Of a DNA stretch of 10,540 nucleotides, positions 6,448 through 10,540 are shown piece by piece. Positions within the stretch are counted from its first letter, which is position 1. The number at the start of each line of letters is the position of its first letter. Below the pieces are notes generated by a model. That model was given only the letters and a program-made list of their open reading frames with translations, was not told where the DNA came from and searched no databases. A program made the translations under genes and the position numbers. This DNA comes from Bacteroidales bacterium (GTDB lineage: Bacteria > Bacteroidota > Bacteroidia > Bacteroidales > JAADJA01), in assembly GCA_030635465.1 (NCBI GenBank), contig DAOVYU010000015.1, positions 1 to 10,540 on the forward strand. Direction: 5' to 3'.

Positions 6448-7899
6448 ATGAAAGATTTGAAGCGGACAAAAATTGTTAACCTTATTCATTCAGAAGATTA
6501 TGGGAAGGTTGCAAATGTAAAAGGATGGGTACGAACAAAAAGAGGCAGTAAAAATGTATCATTTATTGCACTGAATGATGGCTCTACCATTCATAACATT
6601 CAAATAGTTGTAGACCATCAGATCATTCAGGAAGATGCCATCCAGAATGTACACAGCGGTGCCTCACTTTCTGTTACCGGAGAAATTATAAAATCACAAG
6701 GAAGCGGTCAAAATGTTGAGATCAATGCACAGAACATTGAAGTTCTGGGAGAAGCTGACCCGGATGAATACCCATTACAACCCAAAAAACATTCGTTGGA
6801 GTTTCTGCGCGAAAAAGCACATTTGAGATTTCGCACCAATACTTTTAGTGCTATATCACGAGTAAGACATGCTTTAATTTTCGCCATCCACAAGTTTTTC
6901 AATGATAAGGGTTTTTATAATATCCATACACCTATTGTCACTGGTTCTGATGCGGAAGGTGCAGGTGAGATGTTCAGGGTTTCAACCCTCGATCCTAAAA
7001 ATCCACCGCTCAATGAAGATGGCTCAATAAATTACAAAGAAGACTTTTTTGGTAAAGAAACCAATTTAACTGTATCCGGTCAGTTGGAAGCTGAACTAGC
7101 CGCTTTAGCACTATCTGAAGTATATACTTTCGGACCAACATTCAGGGCCGAAAACTCAAATACATCAAGGCACCTGGCTGAATTCTGGATGATAGAACCA
7201 GAAATGGCTTTTTATGACATTCACGACAACATGGATTTAGCTGAAGAAATGCTAAAATATGTTATTCAATATGCACTTGATAACTGCAAGGATGATTTAA
7301 CTTTTTTAAATAAAAGACTTCTTGATGAAGAAAAAAACAAGAAACAAGAAGAACGCTCAGAAATGGAGCTACTTGAGAAGTTGAAATTTGTTATTGACAA
7401 TCAATTTGAAAGGATTACCTATTCAAATGCAATTGATATATTAAAAAATTCCAAACCAAACAAAAAGAAAAAATTTCAATTTCCCATTGAAGGTTGGGGA
7501 ACTGATTTGCAATCAGAGCATGAAAGATACCTGGTAGAAAAACATTTTAAAAGACCCGTTATTGTTACTGATTATCCGAAAGAAATAAAGGCGTTTTATA
7601 TGAAATTAAATGAGGATAATAAAACAGTAAGAGCACTTGATGTATTATTTCCTCAGATTGGAGAAATTATAGGCGGATCCCAAAGAGAAGAAAATTATGA
7701 CCTTCTTTTGAAACGTATGCAAGAAATGAACGTACCACAACAAGAATTATGGTGGTATTTAGAAACAAGAAAGTTTGGAACAGTACCACATAGCGGATAT
7801 GGATTAGGATTTGAAAGGCTCGTTCAGTTTATTACAGGAATGGGAAATATCAGAGATGTCATTCCTTTTCCGCGAACACCACAAAACGCTGAGTTTTAA
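6448..7899 (+). CDS. asnS: Asparaginyl-tRNA synthetase
   Basis: AsnRS charges tRNA-Asn with asparagine in the cytosol. The 483-residue class IIb synthetase begins with an OB-fold anticodon-binding domain (about 17-100, VKGWVRTKRGSKNVSFIALN). The catalytic core follows, with motif 1 around 150-170 (FFNDKGFYNIHTPIVTGSD), motif 2 around 226-250 (FGPTFRAENSNTSRHLAEFW) and motif 3 around 450-478 (GYGLGFERLVQF then RDVIPFPRTP). The Asn-type RAENSNTSRHLAEFWMIEPE stretch separates it from AspRS, which would have RDED. Residues about 285-320 include a charged, lysine-rich helical insert, as is usual in Bacteroidota AsnRS. The start is ATG and the length is normal. It heads a plus-strand group with rpoN (96-base gap). 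Confidence 0.98.
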   Translation: MKDLKRTKIVNLIHSEDYGKVANVKGWVRTKRGSKNVSFIALNDGSTIHNIQIVVDHQIIQEDAIQNVHSGASLSVTGEIIKSQGSGQNVEINAQNIEVLGEADPDEYPLQPKKHSLEFLREKAHLRFRTNTFSAISRVRHALIFAIHKFFNDKGFYNIHTPIVTGSDAEGAGEMFRVSTLDPKNPPLNEDGSINYKEDFFGKETNLTVSGQLEAELAALALSEVYTFGPTFRAENSNTSRHLAEFWMIEPEMAFYDIHDNMDLAEEMLKYVIQYALDNCKDDLTFLNKRLLDEEKNKKQEERSEMELLEKLKFVIDNQFERITYSNAIDILKNSKPNKKKKFQFPIEGWGTDLQSEHERYLVEKHFKRPVIVTDYPKEIKAFYMKLNEDNKTVRALDVLFPQIGEIIGGSQREENYDLLLKRMQEMNVPQQELWWYLETRKFGTVPHSGYGLGFERLVQFITGMGNIRDVIPFPRTPQNAEF

Positions 7900-7927
7900 A
7901 TTTATTATAGTAAAATATAATTAATAC

Positions 7928-7935
7928 TAATTTTG
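7928..7935 (+). promoter_or_regulatory. Bacteroidota -7 box in the asnS-rpoN gap
   Basis: TAATTTTG is an exact TAnnTTTG match, 60 bases before the rpoN ATG, giving a longer leader than elsewhere in the window. There is no good -33 TTTG. Because the gap is very AT-rich, chance is a real possibility, but the box could give rpoN a promoter separate from asnS. Confidence 0.35.
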
Positions 7936-7995
7936 ATTATTCAGTAATTTTATAGAAATTTGTTAATATGCCATAAGGCAATAAAGAGAATTTGA

Positions 7996-9492
7996 ATGTT
8001 AAATCAACGATTACAACAAAAATTATTACAGAAGTTATCTCCACAGCAGATACTTCTGATGAAATTGTTGCAAATTCCATCTATTGCCCTTGAACAAAGA
8101 ATTAAACAAGAGATTGAAGAAAATCCTGCATTGGATGAAGCCAGCGATTTGGATGATGCTGCTGAAATGGAAGATGATTATAACGATCCTGTTGATTCAG
8201 GTGAATCAGACGGTGATGATGAAGACAAGGAAGAAGATTTCGATACAAAAAATAGTGAAGACGAATTTGATCTGGATGATTATATCGACGATGATGAAAT
8301 TCCTTCTTATAAATTAAATGCCAATAATTATAGTGCTGATGATGAAAAAAGGGATATTCCTTTTATTTCAGATATAACCTTCCAGGACTTACTATTTAGT
8401 CAATTAGGATTGAGATACCTTGATGAAGCACAATTTGAAATTGCATCCTATATTATTGGAAACCTGGACGAATCAGGATATTTGAACAGGGAAGTTACAG
8501 CCATGGTAGATGATCTGGCCTTTACCCAAAACACGCAAACAACCAAAGAAGAAATCTTAAAAATGCTCTATGTTATCCAGGAATTTGATCCTCCGGGAGT
8601 TGGGGCAAGAAACTTACAAGAATGTTTATTAATTCAATTAAGAAAAAAGGATCTTACCAATAAATCAATTGAATTGGCAATAACTATTCTTGAACGGTAT
8701 TTCAATGAGTTTACAAAAAAGCATTATGAAAAGATCCTTAAAAAAGCGAAAATTACGGAACAGGATCTGAAAGATGCCATTGAAGAAATATTAAAACTGA
8801 ATCCTAAACCGGGAAATTCATTAAGTGATACCACAAAAACTAATCATTACATTCTTCCCGATTTTATCATATATAATAATAATGGAGACCTTGAGCTTCA
8901 GTTAAATTCGAAAAATACACCCGAATTAAGATTAAGTCGTACTTATGTTGATATGCTTGAAACATATGCAAACACAAAAAATAAGTCGAAGCATAAGGAT
9001 GCTATCACATTTGTAAAGCAGAAGATTGCTTCAGCAAAATGGTTTATCGATGCCATCAGGCAAAGACAAAATACACTTCAAATAACCATGCAGGCAATCA
9101 TGAATTACCAGCGTGAATATTTTTTAACTGGTGATGAAATCAGGTTAAGACCCATGATATTAAAAGATATTGCTGAAATTGTAAACCTTGATATTTCTAC
9201 TATTTCCAGAGTAGCCAACAGTAAATACGTTCAAACACCTTTTGGAACATTTTTACTTAAAAGCTTTTTCTCTGAGTCAATGCAAACTGAGAGTGGTGAA
9301 GAAGTTTCTACCCGTGAAATCAAAAAAATACTTTCAGACTGCATTGATGTGGAAGATAAAAATAAACCCCTTACAGATGAGCAGCTAACTAAAATCCTCA
9401 AAGAAAAAGGATATAATATTGCACGCCGGACAGTAGCAAAGTACCGCGAACAATTAAATATTCCGGTTGCCAGGCTCAGAAAAGAATTATAA
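7996..9492 (+). CDS. rpoN: RNA polymerase sigma-54 factor
   Basis: RpoN directs core RNA polymerase to -24/-12 promoters and needs AAA+ enhancer-binding activators to open DNA. The 498-residue protein has all the expected parts. Region I (1-46) is rich in Gln and Leu (QRLQQKLLQKLSPQQILLMK). Region II (47-101) is extremely acidic, with about 31 Asp/Glu in 55 residues. The core-binding domain runs from about 125 to 330 (QEFDPPGVGARNLQECL). The -12-binding helix-turn-helix lies near 388-410 (LKDIAEIVNLDISTISRVAN). The RpoN box ARRTVAKYRE is at 476-485, close to the C-terminus. The start is ATG. Only 12 bases separate it from the downstream membrane gene, so the two are probably co-transcribed. 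No activator gene is in the window. Confidence 0.98.
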   Translation: MLNQRLQQKLLQKLSPQQILLMKLLQIPSIALEQRIKQEIEENPALDEASDLDDAAEMEDDYNDPVDSGESDGDDEDKEEDFDTKNSEDEFDLDDYIDDDEIPSYKLNANNYSADDEKRDIPFISDITFQDLLFSQLGLRYLDEAQFEIASYIIGNLDESGYLNREVTAMVDDLAFTQNTQTTKEEILKMLYVIQEFDPPGVGARNLQECLLIQLRKKDLTNKSIELAITILERYFNEFTKKHYEKILKKAKITEQDLKDAIEEILKLNPKPGNSLSDTTKTNHYILPDFIIYNNNGDLELQLNSKNTPELRLSRTYVDMLETYANTKNKSKHKDAITFVKQKIASAKWFIDAIRQRQNTLQITMQAIMNYQREYFLTGDEIRLRPMILKDIAEIVNLDISTISRVANSKYVQTPFGTFLLKSFFSESMQTESGEEVSTREIKKILSDCIDVEDKNKPLTDEQLTKILKEKGYNIARRTVAKYREQLNIPVARLRKEL

Positions 9493-9504
9493 ATTGGGCC
9501 CTGA

Positions 9505-10113
9505 ATGGAAGATAAAATCGCCAAAATAATCTCTGTAGTTCTATTTCCAATATTCTTTCCATCTTATATTATTTTAGTTTTATTTTATTTCAATAACTTC
9601 AATACTTTCCAGATTCCGCTCAATGCAAAATTTATGGTGTTTACCATCATTTTTATATCTACTTGTATTTTCCCATTGTTATTCATTTTTATTATGAAAA
9701 GAAGAGGAATGATTAAAAGCATTCAAATGGAAACCAGAGAAGAAAGGGTTTTTCCATTAATCATCACCACCATCTTTTTCTTTATGGCCTTTTATATGCT
9801 GAAAGACATTGAAGTATTGGGATTGTTTCTGTATTTTCTTGTAGGCTCTACCGTATTACTTTTAATCGCTTTATTGATAAATTTTTTTACGAAAATCAGT
9901 ATTCATATGATCGGAGTTGGAGGGATGACGGGAGCCCTGTTGGGTTTATCTTTTCGCATGAATACCGACATCCTGGTTTTGATAATAATATCGATAATTC
10001 TTTCCGGATTAACCGGATATGCCCGATTGAAACTCAAAGCACATAATCAAGCCCAGATATATGGAGGATTTTTGTGTGGATTATTCGTAATGCTGGTAAT
10101 ATTCCTGATTTAA
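9505..10113 (+). CDS. Six-helix membrane protein with a divergent PAP2-like signature
   Basis: This 202-residue protein is almost entirely hydrophobic, with about six membrane helices (near 7-30, 42-65, 83-99, 103-127, 153-171 and 186-202) and no signal peptide. The spacing of polar residues matches the three PAP2 phosphatase motifs. K71-x6-R78 fits KxxxxxxRP, but Glu79 replaces Pro. ISIH at 131-134 fits the place of PSGH. A173-R174-x5-H180-x3-Q184 fits SRxxxxxHxxxD exactly in spacing, with Ala for Ser and Gln for Asp. The Lys, both Arg and both His are kept. PAP2 enzymes remove phosphate from lipid phosphates such as undecaprenyl pyrophosphate; activity here is uncertain because the Asp is missing. 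It starts 12 bases after rpoN and converges on the PorT-like gene with a 2-base gap. Real gene: very likely. PAP2 relation: moderate. Confidence 0.8.
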   Translation: MEDKIAKIISVVLFPIFFPSYIILVLFYFNNFNTFQIPLNAKFMVFTIIFISTCIFPLLFIFIMKRRGMIKSIQMETREERVFPLIITTIFFFMAFYMLKDIEVLGLFLYFLVGSTVLLLIALLINFFTKISIHMIGVGGMTGALLGLSFRMNTDILVLIIISIILSGLTGYARLKLKAHNQAQIYGGFLCGLFVMLVIFLI

Positions 10114-10115
10114 AC

Positions 10116-10540
10116 TTAAAATGGAATTAATGTAATACCAATTGAAATGGGATACATTTCAGGGCCTTTGTCCTTTACAAACAATGTTGACAGTTGGTAA
10201 TATCCATATACATTCAGCCATTTATATCCAATACGCCCAATAAATCCATACCTGTTTTTTTCAAGATGCTGGATAATTTTCTTTTTATATATTGTTTTTT
10301 GGTGTAGCTCTGAAAGGTAATCATCGCCTTTATATTTAGTATAGGCCCTCAATAAAAAACCAAATTTGAAACCAACGGCTATCCGGAATTCACTTTTAGA
10401 TTTAAACCTGAATTCCATAGGTATATCAAAATAAGTGGCTACAAATTTTGATTTTTTATACGGAAGAGAAGGATATACTTCTGCAATTGGTACAAAATAT
10501 GATGAATCATTAATAGTTTCTACAAATGATTCATTAAACA
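10116..10540 (-). CDS. porT: PorT-like outer membrane beta-barrel protein, C-terminal part
   Basis: The frame stays open on the minus strand from the stop at 10116-10118 to the window edge, giving about 140 C-terminal residues; the start and signal peptide lie outside the window. An internal Met at 10418 is not the start, because the conserved reading continues upstream (ATYFDIPMEFRFKSKSEF). Alternating polar and aromatic strands, long charged loops and a final Phe (GITLIPF) are typical of an outer membrane beta-barrel exported through the Bam complex. The pattern of a FDIP strand, the VGFKFGFLLRAYTKYKGDDY strand and a VKDKGPEMYPISIGI ending fits the PorT family, a component needed for type IX secretion in Bacteroidota. 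Assignment to PorT rather than a general barrel family is from memory of its ending and is moderately sure. The gene converges with the rpoN-linked membrane gene, 2 bases apart. Confidence 0.72.
   Translation of the reverse strand, partial: FNESFVETINDSSYFVPIAEVYPSLPYKKSKFVATYFDIPMEFRFKSKSEFRIAVGFKFGFLLRAYTKYKGDDYLSELHQKTIYKKKIIQHLEKNRYGFIGRIGYKWLNVYGYYQLSTLFVKDKGPEMYPISIGITLIPF

Noticed and set aside
7904..7921. Inverted repeat ATTATA/TATAAT after asnS, considered as a terminator.
   Set aside because: All A-T stem of six pairs with no T-run after it; it is probably a product of AT-rich intergenic sequence.
7968..7980. A two-codon open frame (ATG CCA TAA) overlapping a small TGCC-ATAA-GGCA hairpin just upstream of rpoN, which could look like a leader-peptide control element.
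   Set aside because: The stem has only four pairs and there is no regulatory-length leader or alternative fold; such short motifs are common by chance.
8084..8317. Alternative-frame plus-strand open frame over the acidic part of rpoN.
   Set aside because: It is a frame-shifted reading of the GAT/GAA-rich acidic stretch, giving Met/Ile/Lys-rich low complexity with no sign of a real protein.
1..10540. Search for mobile elements, CRISPR arrays, long repeats, phage or defence genes.
   Set aside because: No transposase, integrase, direct repeat array or composition break is visible; all genes fit a core Bacteroidota chromosome.

Overview
This AT-rich window looks like core chromosome from a member of the Bacteroidota, most likely a Bacteroidales/Marinilabiliales-type marine or anaerobic lineage. 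The evidence is a DUF2723 (GT117-like) membrane protein, a DAHP synthase with a C-terminal chorismate mutase, a sigma-54 factor with a very acidic region II, a PorT-like outer membrane barrel, and TAnnTTTG promoter boxes with no Shine-Dalgarno sequences. I see no plasmid, phage, insertion sequence, CRISPR array, tRNA or rRNA. Codon use and base composition look uniform. There is no gene-free stretch over 300 bases; the largest gap is about 130 bases (6317-6447).

Layout. Genes alternate in direction, so the window has convergent ends and divergent starts. (1) 1-1278 (+) is the C-terminal part of a DUF2723 protein, which runs into lgt with a 3-base gap. (2) On the minus strand a MurG-like GT-B glycosyltransferase (2150-3244) precedes lgt (1282-2079). 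(3) dprA (3339-4427, +) diverges from the glycosyltransferase and converges on a PrsW-family membrane protein (4435-5118, -) with a 7-base gap. (4) The bifunctional DAHP synthase/chorismate mutase (5228-6316, -) lies upstream of the PrsW gene and diverges from asnS. (5) asnS (6448-7899), rpoN (7996-9492) and a PAP2-like six-helix membrane protein (9505-10113) run on the plus strand. They meet the 3' end of a partial PorT-like gene (10116-10540, -) with a 2-base gap.

How the genes work together. Most are housekeeping genes: lipoprotein maturation (Lgt), envelope glycosylation (glycosyltransferase, DUF2723), DNA uptake (DprA), aromatic amino acid synthesis (DAHPS-CM), translation (AsnS), alternative sigma factor (RpoN) and secretion (PorT). 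I found no obvious new multi-gene system. The points most worth a second look are a PrsW homologue that has lost several expected catalytic residues, a PAP2-like protein next to rpoN with all three motif positions but substituted residues, and an exact TAnnTTTG box ahead of every gene whose upstream gap can be read, in four cases 19-21 bases from the start codon.
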